From positions 4,836,001 through 4,900,000 of the forward strand of contig NZ_JBMHJM010000001.1 of the NCBI RefSeq assembly GCF_049747295.1: a stretch of 64,000 bases of DNA. The letters are read 5' to 3'. Made by a program: the position numbers and the translations under genes. This DNA is from Afipia sp049747295. Lineage in GTDB: Bacteria; Pseudomonadota; Alphaproteobacteria; Rhizobiales; Xanthobacteraceae. Below are positions 7,520 to 16,004 of the stretch, in pieces. Position 1 is the first letter of the stretch. Each line of letters begins with the position of its first letter. Under the pieces are notes generated by a model. It was not told the origin of the DNA and ran no database searches. It saw only the letters and a program-made list of their open reading frames with translations.

Positions 7520-8821
7520 CTAAGCTGCACGTCGCGGCGACTTGATCCTGCTTGCCAACAACTTATCGATCCGGCGGCCGTCGAGGTCGACGACCTCGAT
7601 GCGCCAGCCGTTATAGTCGAAGCTGTCGCCCACGTTGGGGATCGATCCGAAGTGCTGGAGCGTGAAGCCGGCAAGCGTGTGGTAGCCCCGCGAGGCGGGA
7701 ATTGGAATTGACAGCAGGTCGCCGAATTCGTCGACCGGCATCCATCCTGACAACAGATACGATCCATCCTGCCGCCGCACCGCCGCCTGTTCCGCGGGGC
7801 CTTCCTCGGTGTGGAAGCTTCCTACGATGGATTCCATGATATCCGCCGTCGTCACAACGCCTTCAAAGCTTCCATACTCGTCATGGACCAGGCCCATGTG
7901 CACAGGTGAGCCTTTCAGAATTGTCAGCACGTCGCGCGCGTCCGCGGACATCGGAATGACCGGCGCCTCGCGAAGCAGGCTTTTGATGTCGGGGTCGCCG
8001 CCGGCCAGATAAGCGTCGAGCAGGTCCTTGGCCTGGATGATGCCGAGCGGGCGGTCGAGATCTTCTTCATAAACCGGAAGCCGCGAATGCGGGTTCTTCC
8101 GGAATGTCTCGCGTATGACCTCCGGCGGATCGGTGAGATCGATCATGTTGACTTCATGCCGTGGCGTCATCACCGCGCCGACAGGTCGATCGCCGAGGCG
8201 CAACACGCCGGCAATCATTTCCTTTTCGCCGGGCTCCAGAACGCCTGCGTTTTCTGCTTCGGCAATCAGGCTGCGGATTTCGTCCTCGGAGACCTTGTCG
8301 TTGGTGTCGCCATGTTGGCCAAGCAGGGCTAGCAACGCCTTGCCGGAGAGATCAAGCAACCAGACGACCGGCGACGAGATCTTCGCCATCAGGGTCATGG
8401 CCGGTGCAACGCGCACCGCAATCGCTTCCGGATCCCGTAGGGCAATTTGTTTCGGCACCAACTCGCCGATGATCAACGATCCATAGGTGATGGCGGTCAC
8501 CACCAGACCGACGCCAATGGCATCGGCAAAGCCCGGCGAGACGCCAAGATCGAGCAGCCACTGAGTGAGGCGCTGGCCGAGCGTTGCTCCCGAGACCGCG
8601 CCCGACAAAACGCCGATCAGCGTAATGCCGACCTGAACGGTGGAGAGAAACTTGCCGGGATCGGAGGCCAATGCCAGCGCACGGCGGGAGCCAGTGACTT
8701 TTTTCTCGACCAGGACTGCCAGCCGCGCGGGGCGGGAGGAGACAATTGCCAATTCGGACATTGCCAAGAGGCCATTGATGACGATCAGGACAATGACCGT
8801 CGCAAGTTCGAAGGCTAACAT
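7520..8821 (-). CDS. CNNM/CorC-family (DUF21-CBS) membrane protein, hemolysin-like
   Basis: 433 residues from ATG 8821. The first 190 residues are the DUF21 (CNNM) transmembrane domain with four hydrophobic helices, including the characteristic SELAIVSSR and GELVPKQIAL. A CBS pair follows (VMTPRHEVNMIDL to GVVTTADIMESIVG), then a C-terminal CorC_HlyC domain (GYHTLAGFTLQHFG, DGRRIDKLL). Relatives are often annotated as hemolysins but members such as CorC and MpfA are linked to magnesium or cobalt export. Much longer in-frame extensions upstream exist, but they lack family similarity and overlap the divergent VWA gene. A transport or efflux-regulating role is inferred from family only. Confidence 0.9.
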   Translation of the reverse strand: MLAFELATVIVLIVINGLLAMSELAIVSSRPARLAVLVEKKVTGSRRALALASDPGKFLSTVQVGITLIGVLSGAVSGATLGQRLTQWLLDLGVSPGFADAIGVGLVVTAITYGSLIIGELVPKQIALRDPEAIAVRVAPAMTLMAKISSPVVWLLDLSGKALLALLGQHGDTNDKVSEDEIRSLIAEAENAGVLEPGEKEMIAGVLRLGDRPVGAVMTPRHEVNMIDLTDPPEVIRETFRKNPHSRLPVYEEDLDRPLGIIQAKDLLDAYLAGGDPDIKSLLREAPVIPMSADARDVLTILKGSPVHMGLVHDEYGSFEGVVTTADIMESIVGSFHTEEGPAEQAAVRRQDGSYLLSGWMPVDEFGDLLSIPIPASRGYHTLAGFTLQHFGSIPNVGDSFDYNGWRIEVVDLDGRRIDKLLASRIKSPRRAA

Positions 8822-8993
8822 GGCGTTGTCGTTCAACTCCGGGAACCGTTGTAAGACTAAATATATAGGCAGAAAGCACGAGATGGCATGGGCAAAGGGC
8901 TGAAATTGGCGAATTTGCCCTGATATCGCCCAGCTTCCCTTGCTGTCCCATCCGGCAATTCCCCACATGTATTGTGGTTCTAAGAGAGTTTCG

Positions 8994-9731
8994 ATGACGC
9001 GCGACCCGACCATTCCGAAATCCGACGTCGGCCCGGCAGCCGCGACGCCGACCCAGGTCACGTCTTCCGCGTCCGACATCGCGGCGTTCGTCGCAAAGGC
9101 GCGGTCGGTGGCGCACACGCAGGCTCAGACCGGTAGGCTGATTTTCGCCCTCGATGCCACCATGAGCCGGCAGCCGACGTGGGATATGGCCTGCCAGCTG
9201 CAGGCGGACATGTTTCGCGAAGCCGGCCGGGTCGGTGGGCTTCATGTGCGGTTGGTCTATTTTCGCGGACTGAGTGAATGCCGCGCCAGCCCCTGGATAT
9301 CCGACACCGCCCAGCTTGCCAGGATGATGGGCAAGATCCAATGCCAGGGAGGGCATACCCAACTGGGCCGCGTGCTGTCCGATGCAAGGCGCGAAGCGGT
9401 AGCCTCCGGCGTGCGGGCCGTCGTATTCGTGGGCGACGCGATGGAAGAACAGCTCGACGCTTTATGCGCCACGGCGGGGGAGCTTGGTCTGCTCAAGGTG
9501 CCATGTTTCATGTTTCAGGAGGGCCACGATCCGGCAGCGGAGACGGCTTTCCGTGAGATCGCGCGGCTGACTGGCGGCGCGTGGTGCCGTTTCGATATGG
9601 GCTCCGCGGCGCAGCTGCGGGAACTGCTGAGAGCCGCGGCCGCTTATGCCTCCGGCGGCCGGGATGCCCTGATGAGGCTCGCCAAAAATACATCCGGGGC
9701 GGCCATGCTGCTTGGGCAGATGAAGGCCTAG
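8994..9731 (+). CDS. VWA domain-containing protein
   Basis: 245 residues from ATG 8994 (MTRDPTIPK). After about 40 residues of disordered leader, GRLIFALDATMSR has the D-x-T-x-S metal-ion-dependent adhesion (MIDAS) pattern of von Willebrand A domains, and VVFVGDAMEEQLD supplies the second strand and loop. The C-terminal third (GGAWCRFDMGSAAQLRELL) completes the Rossmann-like fold. There is no signal peptide, so a cytoplasmic role is likely. The stop codon TAG is part of a degenerate repeat copy. A J-domain membrane protein gene follows 150 bases on in the same direction; the pairing suggests a shared chaperone-type job, but that is inference. Confidence 0.75.
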   Translation: MTRDPTIPKSDVGPAAATPTQVTSSASDIAAFVAKARSVAHTQAQTGRLIFALDATMSRQPTWDMACQLQADMFREAGRVGGLHVRLVYFRGLSECRASPWISDTAQLARMMGKIQCQGGHTQLGRVLSDARREAVASGVRAVVFVGDAMEEQLDALCATAGELGLLKVPCFMFQEGHDPAAETAFREIARLTGGAWCRFDMGSAAQLRELLRAAAAYASGGRDALMRLAKNTSGAAMLLGQMKA

Positions 9732-9860
9732 TGTCTCGAATCAAAAGTTCACCTGATCGGGCAGCGCGAGCCGGACGCGGCAAAAATTCGCAGATACCGA
9801 CGCTTATCAAACCGCGCTAATGTGGTTGTTCAGAAGTTTGCCATCGGAAACGATGGTTCA
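9729..9860 (+). repeat. Degenerate composite repeat, copy 3 (B-A orientation)
   Basis: The left end TAGTGTCTCGAATCAAAAG (9729-9747) is a decayed hairpin-B left arm, and TGTGGTTGTTCAGAAGTTTG (9821-9840) is a decayed hairpin-A left arm preceded by CTAA for CTAG. The complementary arms have largely lost their match. Order and spacing agree with copies 2 and 5, so this is read as an old insertion. Confidence 0.6.
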
Positions 9861-9881
9861 ATTTGAGAATGACCTGACCCC

Positions 9882-10616
9882 ATGCCGACCCTGATCGCAG
9901 GTATTGTCGCTGTCGTACTGCTCTATACGGCCCTCAACGTCATCAAGGGTGCCGATCCCAAATGGCTGGCCAAGATCGTGAGGAGCGGTGGAGGCGTGCT
10001 TGCGCTTGCGGCTGCCGCATTCGTGGGAGCGAAGGGCGAACTCGCTGTCGCGATCCCGCTCGCCATTTTCGGCGCAGGTTTGCTGGGCTGGTCGCCGTTT
10101 GGTGCGCAGCTCGGTTCTGCCTGGGGCAATTACGGCCCGGCGGCGTGGAAGTCACAAGGGCAGAAATCCCAGGTACGATCCCAGTTTATAGAGATGACGC
10201 TCGACCACGACACCGGAGCGCTTCACGGGCGCATTATTGCCGGACCCGAAGCGGGGCGTGTACTGGACGAGTTCACGCTCGAAGAACTGATCACGCTGGC
10301 GAGGAGCTTCGACGGGGAGAGTTGGTCCCTTTTGGAAGGTTATCTGGACCGCCGGTTTCCCGCTTGGCGTGAGAACACGCAGGGCGCAGGGGCAGGCGGG
10401 CGTGGAAGCGAGGATCGCCGCGCGGCGCCGGGCGGCAAAATGACGGCGGACGAGGCTTATCAGATCCTTGGCCTGAAGCCCGGAGCGGGGCGCGAGGAGA
10501 TCAGCCGCGCGCACCGAGGGCTGATGAAGAAACTTCATCCCGACCAAGGGGGCTCGACGTATCTCGCCGCCCGCGTGAACGAGGCCAAGGACACTCTTCT
10601 TCGCAATCATCGCTGA
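9882..10616 (+). CDS. Membrane-anchored J-domain (DnaJ-like) protein
   Basis: 244 residues. Hydrophobic helices cover about residues 3-20 and 35-68, followed by a soluble middle domain (FIEMTLDHDTGALHGRIIAGP, FTLEELITLARSF) and a C-terminal J domain from about residue 185 (ADEAYQILGLKPGAGREEI) with the essential HPD triad in MKKLHPDQGG. J domains stimulate the ATPase of Hsp70 (DnaK). The layout resembles the DjlA class of membrane J proteins, although helix content and length differ. No dnaK lies nearby. The upstream VWA gene on the same strand may belong to the same transcription unit despite the degenerate repeat between them. Confidence 0.85.
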   Translation: MPTLIAGIVAVVLLYTALNVIKGADPKWLAKIVRSGGGVLALAAAAFVGAKGELAVAIPLAIFGAGLLGWSPFGAQLGSAWGNYGPAAWKSQGQKSQVRSQFIEMTLDHDTGALHGRIIAGPEAGRVLDEFTLEELITLARSFDGESWSLLEGYLDRRFPAWRENTQGAGAGGRGSEDRRAAPGGKMTADEAYQILGLKPGAGREEISRAHRGLMKKLHPDQGGSTYLAARVNEAKDTLLRNHR

Positions 10617-11219
10617 CTCCAGCACGCAACACCATCACGCCACTCACTGCGAGCAGCCGATCCGCCTCTGTGCTGAAGTCCCCCTGTGGACGCCCGCCGT
10701 TGTCCGGCGTGATCAGTTCCACGATTAAGTTTTTAGAGACCAAATCTTGAAAAATGGTTTTCATGGCGATGCCGAAACGGCGTCCTTGGCGGCGAATGGG
10801 CCGCACGAGGCTCAATATCCGTCAGCCGTGCTGTCGTTATCGTGGTAGGCGGGTAGCGCTGCCTGTTCTGCGTGTCCTCGCTTGCACCTCAACTCCCTCA
10901 CCATCGCGAGGTGGCTTCGGCTCTTGACCTCGATTCGATGCGGGAGCGGCCGCCGCGATAGAGCCGTTCAGCGCGCTTGGAGGCGGGGCCTTGGTCCAGT
11001 CGTGGTCACGGTCATCACCTGAGTCACCAAGCGCGTGATGCAGAGGCGACGATCGATACATTTTATATCGTGAAGCGATTGAATTGGACTCTTGTGCTGC
11101 GTTGTCTGGTGAAGAGGCGGGCATGGAAGTGGTTAGACGTAAAACAGACACAGGGCCGTCATTGACGCTGCTTATCTGTCCCGGCGCGCACTACGCACTC
11201 CTTTTTGCTCTGGGACAAA
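10617..11219. other. 600-base intergenic region, no gene supported
   Basis: Open frames on the minus strand at 10501-10815 and 10837-11151 and short plus-strand frames occur here, but none has a good ribosome-binding site plus family-like sequence. The stretch 10680-10760 is less G+C-rich than its flanks and translates plausibly on both strands, which may mean a decayed gene. I see no hairpin terminator after the J-domain gene and no tRNA-like fold. Confidence 0.4.
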
Positions 11220-12884
11220 ATGAAAAATCTGAAGTTCAAATCCACTTTGCTCTCTACCGCTGCATTCCTTGCTGTTGCGGCGACTGTCACGACCATCGGT
11301 CCAGTCTCCGCTCAAAACACCAACAACGTCACCGCCGCCGTCGACGCATTGCCGACGAAAACCCCGATCAAGCACCTCGTCGTGATCTTCAACGAGAACG
11401 TGTCGTTCGATCACTACTTCGGCACGTATCCGCGTGCCTCGAACGTGGAAGGCGAGCCAGCTTTCGTGGCCGCCAAACCGACCCCGGTCAGCATCAATAA
11501 TTATTTGAGCCGCCCGACACTGCTCACCAACAATCCCAATCTGAATCCGCTGAACGGCGCGGGCGCGTCCAACCCATTCCGTCTCGACCGCTCGCAAGCC
11601 ATGACCGCCGATCAGGCGCACGGCTTGGGCGCCGAGCAGAAAGCCTATGACGCCGGCAAGGCCGACCTGTTTCCGCTGAACACCGGCAAGGGGACCGCCG
11701 GCGGCGCCGGCACGTTCGGCACCACCGGCCAGGTGATGGGCTATTACGACGGCAACACCGTCACCGCTTACTGGAATTATGCTCAGAACTACGCCATGAG
11801 CGATAACGCCTATAGCGACCAGTTCGGCCCATCGACCCCCGGCGCGATCAACCTGTTCGCTGGCAGCACCAATGGTTTCGTCAAAGTCATCGGCAGCAGC
11901 GGCCTGCTCGCCGACGGGCAGGGTGGTTTCACGCTGACCGGCGATACCGATCCCGCCGGCGACGTCTGCTCGAGCACGACCGCGACGGTGAAGTCGACGG
12001 CGAATAACATCGGCGATCTCTTGAACGCCGCGAAAGTGCCGTGGGGCTCGTTCGTCGGAGGCTTCAACCTGCAGACCGTCAATGCCAACGGCACCACCGG
12101 TTGCAAGCGCAGCACCCGTAGTCCGGTGGTCGGCACCCAGGGCGACTACATTCCGCACCACATCTGGTTCCAGTATTTCGATTCCACGGCCAATCCGAGC
12201 CACGCTCGTCCGGCCTCGGTGCAGTCGATCGGGCTTACCAACAGCGCCGGCAGCAACACGAAGGATCCAGCCAACCATGCCTATGACCTCGACGATTTCT
12301 TCGCGGCGGTTGGGCAGGGCAATTATCCGGCGGTCTCCTTCGTCAAGCTGCTTGCCGTGCAGGATGGTCACCCGAGCAACTCCAGCCCGCTCGACGAGCA
12401 GACCGGCGTTGTCCAGCTGATCAATTTCCTGCAGGCACAGGGCGAGTGGGAGTCCACCGCCGTGATCATTGCCTATGACGACTCCGACGGCTGGTACGAC
12501 CATCAGATGGCGCCGATCACGCACGGTTCGTTCTCGCCGTCCGATGCATTGAACGGCGCCGGCAATTGCGGCACTCCGGGCCTCACCCCGGTACCGACCG
12601 GCCTCAAGGGCTTGCCGGTCAAGGGGCGCTGCGGTCCCGGCACACGCCAGCCGTTCCTGGTGATCTCGCCCTACGCGAAAAAGAACTACGTCAGCCATGT
12701 GCTGATTTCGCAGGCCTCGATCCCGAAATTCATCGAAGACAATTGGCTGAACGGCCGGCGTCTCGGCGGCGGCTCCTTCGATGCCACGACCGGTTCGATC
12801 GTGGACATGTTCGACTTCCGTAGCGCGAGCAATTCGCAGAAGCTGATCCTCGATCCGACCCTCGGCACCGTGGTCAACAACTGA
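11220..12884 (+). CDS. Secreted phosphoesterase (phospholipase C / acid phosphatase AcpA superfamily)
   Basis: 554 residues from ATG 11220, which follows a GGGA stretch. Residues 1-32 are a Sec signal peptide ending near VSAQ. KHLVVIFNENVSFDHYFGTYP is the start of the PF04185 phosphoesterase domain with the metal-binding Glu-Asn and the nucleophile region. TPGAINLFAGSTNG, FVKLLAVQDGHPSN and IIAYDDSDGWYDHQ supply further metal ligands, and QPFLVISPYAKKNYV closes the domain. Members hydrolyse phospholipids or phosphomonoesters in the periplasm or outside the cell, often under phosphate limitation. No Pho box was identified upstream. The gene is isolated from its neighbours by intergenic DNA on both sides. 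Confidence 0.88.
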   Translation: MKNLKFKSTLLSTAAFLAVAATVTTIGPVSAQNTNNVTAAVDALPTKTPIKHLVVIFNENVSFDHYFGTYPRASNVEGEPAFVAAKPTPVSINNYLSRPTLLTNNPNLNPLNGAGASNPFRLDRSQAMTADQAHGLGAEQKAYDAGKADLFPLNTGKGTAGGAGTFGTTGQVMGYYDGNTVTAYWNYAQNYAMSDNAYSDQFGPSTPGAINLFAGSTNGFVKVIGSSGLLADGQGGFTLTGDTDPAGDVCSSTTATVKSTANNIGDLLNAAKVPWGSFVGGFNLQTVNANGTTGCKRSTRSPVVGTQGDYIPHHIWFQYFDSTANPSHARPASVQSIGLTNSAGSNTKDPANHAYDLDDFFAAVGQGNYPAVSFVKLLAVQDGHPSNSSPLDEQTGVVQLINFLQAQGEWESTAVIIAYDDSDGWYDHQMAPITHGSFSPSDALNGAGNCGTPGLTPVPTGLKGLPVKGRCGPGTRQPFLVISPYAKKNYVSHVLISQASIPKFIEDNWLNGRRLGGGSFDATTGSIVDMFDFRSASNSQKLILDPTLGTVVNN

Positions 12885-13109
12885 GAGTGAGTTTGATCAA
12901 TCGCACCATCGTGCGGTTCCTCGGCGTCGGCCTTAGGGCCGGCGCCGTATTCGGGTGCAATCTGGACGGCGTGGTTTTCGCGGCACCCGCGTAGTCGGAG
13001 TCCAGAGTTCGCTGCACGGAACACGCAAGCAAAATCGGCCCAACTCACCAACTCGTCTTCGCTATCACGGCAGCAGACCGTTGATGTCAACCGAAGCAGG
13101 TGATCGCCA
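12885..13109. other. Convergent intergenic region with hairpin and a possible repeat remnant
   Basis: Between the phosphoesterase gene and the convergent carboxypeptidase gene. A GC-rich dyad GGCGTCGGCC/GGCCGGCGCC (12928-12951) could end transcription, although it lacks a T-run. GGAGTCCAGAGTTCGCT (12998-13014) resembles the left arm of hairpin B of the composite repeat, with several mismatches and no partner arm. Confidence 0.35.
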
Positions 13110-15137
13110 TCAGTTCCTGATGGCGATGCAGGAAATTTCCGAGCGCTTCAGCGAGCGGCATGCGGCTTCAGCCGAATTCTGGCTGAGGCCCGCGAAGCGT
13201 GCGCGATAGAACGTTTTGCTGCCCTTCGAGACAGCCTCGGTGAACGGATCAGCGTCGGTCAGCAGCTTGCTGGCGCCGCGTGCGGTATCCAGGCGCTGAC
13301 GAGCTTCGCTTTCGCTGTCGAGCGCGCCGACCTGGATGATCCAGCCGCTACGCACAACAGGTTTGGCAGGCGCGGGGCTTGGCTGTGCGACACGTGCCGG
13401 CTGCTGGGCGGGCTGCAGAGAGGTCTGCTGCTGAAGCGGCTGTTGTTGTTGGGGTTGGATCGTGCCGGTCTGGAGGGCCGCAGCCTGAGCCGCGAGAGTC
13501 GTTGGGGGGGCGCCGCGTGCAGGATCGGCAGGGGCCGCGGAGTGAGAGGGATGAACCGGCGCGCCGATGACGACTTGGCCAATTCCATTGTTGGTGGTTG
13601 GCGGAGCGGGAAGCGGTGCGGGGAATTCGGTTCGTGACTGGGCGGAGGCGACGGCCCATGGCTCAGAGCGACCTGGCTCGGAGCGGACTTCGGTCTTGCT
13701 CTCGGCCTTTGCGTCCATTCTGGCGTCGGTCTTGGCCGCAGCGGCGCGAAGCAGGGCAGCCCGTGCGGCCTCGGCCATGTCAGGCTTAGCAATGTCAGGC
13801 TTGGCTGGCATCGGAGCAGGATTGGTTGCGACTGGCGCCGGCACCGGAGCGTTCGGCGCGGCCGATGCGACCTTGGTTTGTCCCATGCGCACCTGAACCG
13901 TCTTCACGCGGACGGGCGTCATCGGCTCGGCAGAACCTGGAATGGCGCCGAACGACTGGGGTGAAATGACGCCGCTGGTGAGCGGAGCGGGAGCGGGCTT
14001 CTCGTTCTGAGCTTCGACCTGCGGAGCCGCTACAGGTTGGGCGGACGGTATGGGCGCGCGCGGTGTCGGCAGCGGAACGGGATCCGAGGTGGCTGCGGCC
14101 AGTTGCATGCCGCCTTGGGCTTGAGCAATCGGAGCAGGACGCGCTTGCGTGCGGGTGTTCACATCATCGTCGTCGTTTTCGGCGTCGTTGCTGCGCGCAT
14201 CTGCGATTCTGGTTTCGCTGCTGCCACGTTCGGTGATGGCGGCAACGGTGCGGCGGGTCGCCCCTTCGTCGACATGTTCGGCGAGCAGGTTGCGCATGAT
14301 GGCGTCGCGCGAACCGGCGCTGCGTCCGCCCATCACCACGCCGACCAGGAAGCGATTACCGCGCTTCATGGACGTCACGAGGTTGAAGCCGGACGAACGT
14401 GTGTAACCGGTCTTGATTCCGTCGACGCCTTCAACACGTCCGAGAAGGTGGTTATGGTTTCGGATCACCTTGCCGCGGTAAGTGAAAGCGGCCGTCGAGA
14501 AGTAGCGATAGTACTTCGGGAAGCGATCCTGGATCGCGCGGCCCAGCGTCGACTGATCGCGCGCAGTGGTAATCTGGGCGTCGTCGGGCAGACCGGATGC
14601 GTTCACGTACACGGTCTTGCTCATGCCGAGGGCGCGCGCTTTGCGCGTCATCATCTTGGCGAACTCATCTTCGCTTCCGCCGAGGGCTTCCGCGATTACG
14701 ACCGCCGCGTCGTTGGCGGAGCGGGTGACGAGACCCTTGATGGCGTCCTCGACGCGAATGGTCTGGCCGGGGCGAAGCCCGAGTTTTGTCGGGGCTTGCT
14801 CGGAGGCGTGTTCCGAAACGTCCATCGGCGTGTCGAGCCTGATCTTGCCGCTCTCAAGGCGCTCGAACAGCATGTAGAGCGTCATGATCTTGGTGAGCGA
14901 CGCAGGATGGCGCAAACCGTCGGCGCTGCTGGCCTGCAGTGTGGCACCGGAATTGGCGTCGACGATGATCGAAGAGAAGGCTGGGCTATAGCTCGATACG
15001 GCGGCGCGATGATGCCGGTGACGACGACGCGCATCGGCGGTATTGGTGGTGGCCATCACCGCCACCGAGATCGTGGCAACGCCGAGCAGGCACAGACGAA
15101 GCGTGCGTGATGACGCTGACGATTTGACCCCAAGCAT
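13110..15137 (-). CDS. D-alanyl-D-alanine carboxypeptidase with C-terminal SPOR domain
   Basis: 675 residues. A Sec signal (residues 1-36, TNTADA) leads into a penicillin-binding protein 5-type domain: catalytic SLTK at 80-83, SAN at 140-142 and KTG in DGIKTGYTRS. Such enzymes remove the terminal D-Ala from peptidoglycan stem peptides in the periplasm. Residues 330-590 are a long Pro/Ala/Gln-rich linker. The last 75 residues (GWIIQVGALDSESEARQRL, FYRARFAGLSQNSAEAAC) form a SPOR domain, which binds denuded glycan at the division septum. The combination suggests a septal carboxypeptidase. A monocistronic gene, convergent with the phosphoesterase gene. Confidence 0.93.
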   Translation of the reverse strand: MLGVKSSASSRTLRLCLLGVATISVAVMATTNTADARRRHRHHRAAVSSYSPAFSSIIVDANSGATLQASSADGLRHPASLTKIMTLYMLFERLESGKIRLDTPMDVSEHASEQAPTKLGLRPGQTIRVEDAIKGLVTRSANDAAVVIAEALGGSEDEFAKMMTRKARALGMSKTVYVNASGLPDDAQITTARDQSTLGRAIQDRFPKYYRYFSTAAFTYRGKVIRNHNHLLGRVEGVDGIKTGYTRSSGFNLVTSMKRGNRFLVGVVMGGRSAGSRDAIMRNLLAEHVDEGATRRTVAAITERGSSETRIADARSNDAENDDDDVNTRTQARPAPIAQAQGGMQLAAATSDPVPLPTPRAPIPSAQPVAAPQVEAQNEKPAPAPLTSGVISPQSFGAIPGSAEPMTPVRVKTVQVRMGQTKVASAAPNAPVPAPVATNPAPMPAKPDIAKPDMAEAARAALLRAAAAKTDARMDAKAESKTEVRSEPGRSEPWAVASAQSRTEFPAPLPAPPTTNNGIGQVVIGAPVHPSHSAAPADPARGAPPTTLAAQAAALQTGTIQPQQQQPLQQQTSLQPAQQPARVAQPSPAPAKPVVRSGWIIQVGALDSESEARQRLDTARGASKLLTDADPFTEAVSKGSKTFYRARFAGLSQNSAEAACRSLKRSEISCIAIRN

Positions 15138-15439
15138 AGATTTCCCCGTCCGATTCCCTGTTTATTCGCCCCGTTCTGAGGCCAAATTTGGTCCGGTTTG
15201 GCCCGAATTTCGGGGCAAAGACGGCCCATGCGAGATTGTGGCTCGGTGCTTTATCGCAGCGTTCTTTGCGATGCGGCTAAGGCTTTGGAGCTACGGTGCT
15301 TTTCGCGCCCCTTCTGAGAGCGCGATACAGCACAAGGAATCAAAGTAGGTCGGCCGGGTTTCCAAAAAGTTAAGTAACCGTTTCGGGAACCTGGGAGATT
15401 TGTCTCAGATTTAAGTCAGTTGTGCGACGCACAAGATTC
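15138..15439. other. Divergent intergenic region between carboxypeptidase and phasin genes
   Basis: About 300 bases without a supported gene. The part near 15165-15225 contains loosely repeated GGCCAAATTTGG/CCGAATTTCGG pieces, which may form a weak hairpin. The right end carries the phasin promoter and its dyads, listed separately. Confidence 0.4.
15420..15434. promoter_or_regulatory. Operator-like dyad 1 at the phasin promoter
   Basis: TTGTGC (15420-15425) and GCACAA (15429-15434) form a perfect six-base dyad with a three-base centre, just upstream of the -35 box. TGC-N3-GCA dyads are the type of site reported for the phasin repressor PhaR of alphaproteobacteria. PhaR binding here is inferred. 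Confidence 0.6.
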
Positions 15440-15468
15440 TTGACGTTTATTGTGCGTTGCACTATATA
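15440..15468 (+). promoter_or_regulatory. Sigma-70-type promoter of the phasin gene
   Basis: -35 TTGACG at 15440-15445, 17-base spacer, -10 TATATA at 15463-15468. It lies 67 bases before the phasin start codon and is the best-matching promoter in the window. Confidence 0.75.
15450..15464. promoter_or_regulatory. Operator-like dyad 2 at the phasin promoter
   Basis: TTGTGC (15450-15455) and GCAC (15459-15462) repeat the first dyad 30 bases (about three helical turns) downstream, between -35 and -10 and touching the -10 box. The position would let a bound protein block RNA polymerase. Confidence 0.55.
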
Positions 15469-15534
15469 TGGAGTGTGGTTAGGGAGCCGGGATCCCCGGC
15501 AGGTCATTCCATCAAGTCTGGGAAAGGAAATACT

Positions 15535-15876
15535 GTGGTTAAAGTTGAAGAGCTTCAGCAGTACGGCAAAGAACAGTTCGATGCCGCCGTGGCGTCTGCC
15601 AATACCTTCTCGAGCGGGTTTCAGGCGATCGCGACCGCTTACAGCGACTACACCAAGAAGTCGTTTGAAGACACCAAGTCCTTTGTCGAGAAGCTTTCGG
15701 GCGTGAAGTCGTTCGACAAGGCTCTCGAAGCGCAGTCGGAATATGCCAAGACCTCTTACGAGACCTTCGTTGCGGAATCGCAGAAGATCGGCGAGCTCTA
15801 CAGCGACCTGGCCAAGCAGGCTTACAAGCCTTTCGAAGGCCTCGTTGCCAAGATGACTCCGGCAGCTACTCACTAA
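15535..15876 (+). CDS. Phasin (polyhydroxyalkanoate granule protein)
   Basis: 113 residues from GTG 15535, preceded by GGAAAGGAAA. The protein is all-helical and lacks cysteine: QYGKEQFDAAVASANTFSSG, YSDYTKKSFEDTKSFVEKL and SEYAKTSYETFVAESQKI are the amphipathic helices of the phasin family, which coat intracellular PHB granules. The length matches the short phasins of Bradyrhizobium relatives. It stands alone between a strong promoter with two dyads (15420-15468) and an intrinsic terminator, as expected for an abundant, regulated small protein. No phaC, phaR or phaZ gene is in the window. Confidence 0.93.
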   Translation: MVKVEELQQYGKEQFDAAVASANTFSSGFQAIATAYSDYTKKSFEDTKSFVEKLSGVKSFDKALEAQSEYAKTSYETFVAESQKIGELYSDLAKQAYKPFEGLVAKMTPAATH

Positions 15877-15915
15877 CGTACTAAAATTCGTTCGACGGCT
15901 CTCTGCCAGAAGAAC

Positions 15916-15946
15916 AAAGCCCGGCCTTTCGGCCGGGCTTTTTTGT
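15916..15946 (+). terminator. Intrinsic terminator of the phasin gene
   Basis: AAAGCCCGGCC (15916-15926) pairs perfectly with GGCCGGGCTTT (15931-15941) across a four-base loop, followed by a T-run to 15944. The A-run on its left side means it could also stop the convergent TadG-like gene. Confidence 0.93.
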
Positions 15947-16004
15947 TTTTGTGTTCAGCGTCCGTCAGGCATCGGAGAATTGCTGGACGCTTTCGCTGTC
16001 GCGA

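Noticed and set aside
8822..9118. N-terminal extension of the CNNM-type protein by about 100 residues.
   Set aside because: The extension has no family similarity and overlaps the start of the divergent VWA gene.
10501..10815. A 104-codon minus-strand frame overlapping the end of the J-domain gene, and a similar one at 10837-11151.
   Set aside because: No ribosome-binding site, no recognised family, and the first overlaps well-supported coding sequence. Possibly gene remnants; listed only as an intergenic note.
12888..12899. TTTGATCAATCG as a possible FNR/FixK box.
   Set aside because: The spacing does not fit TTGAT-N4-ATCAA, and the site lies behind a gene end between convergent genes.
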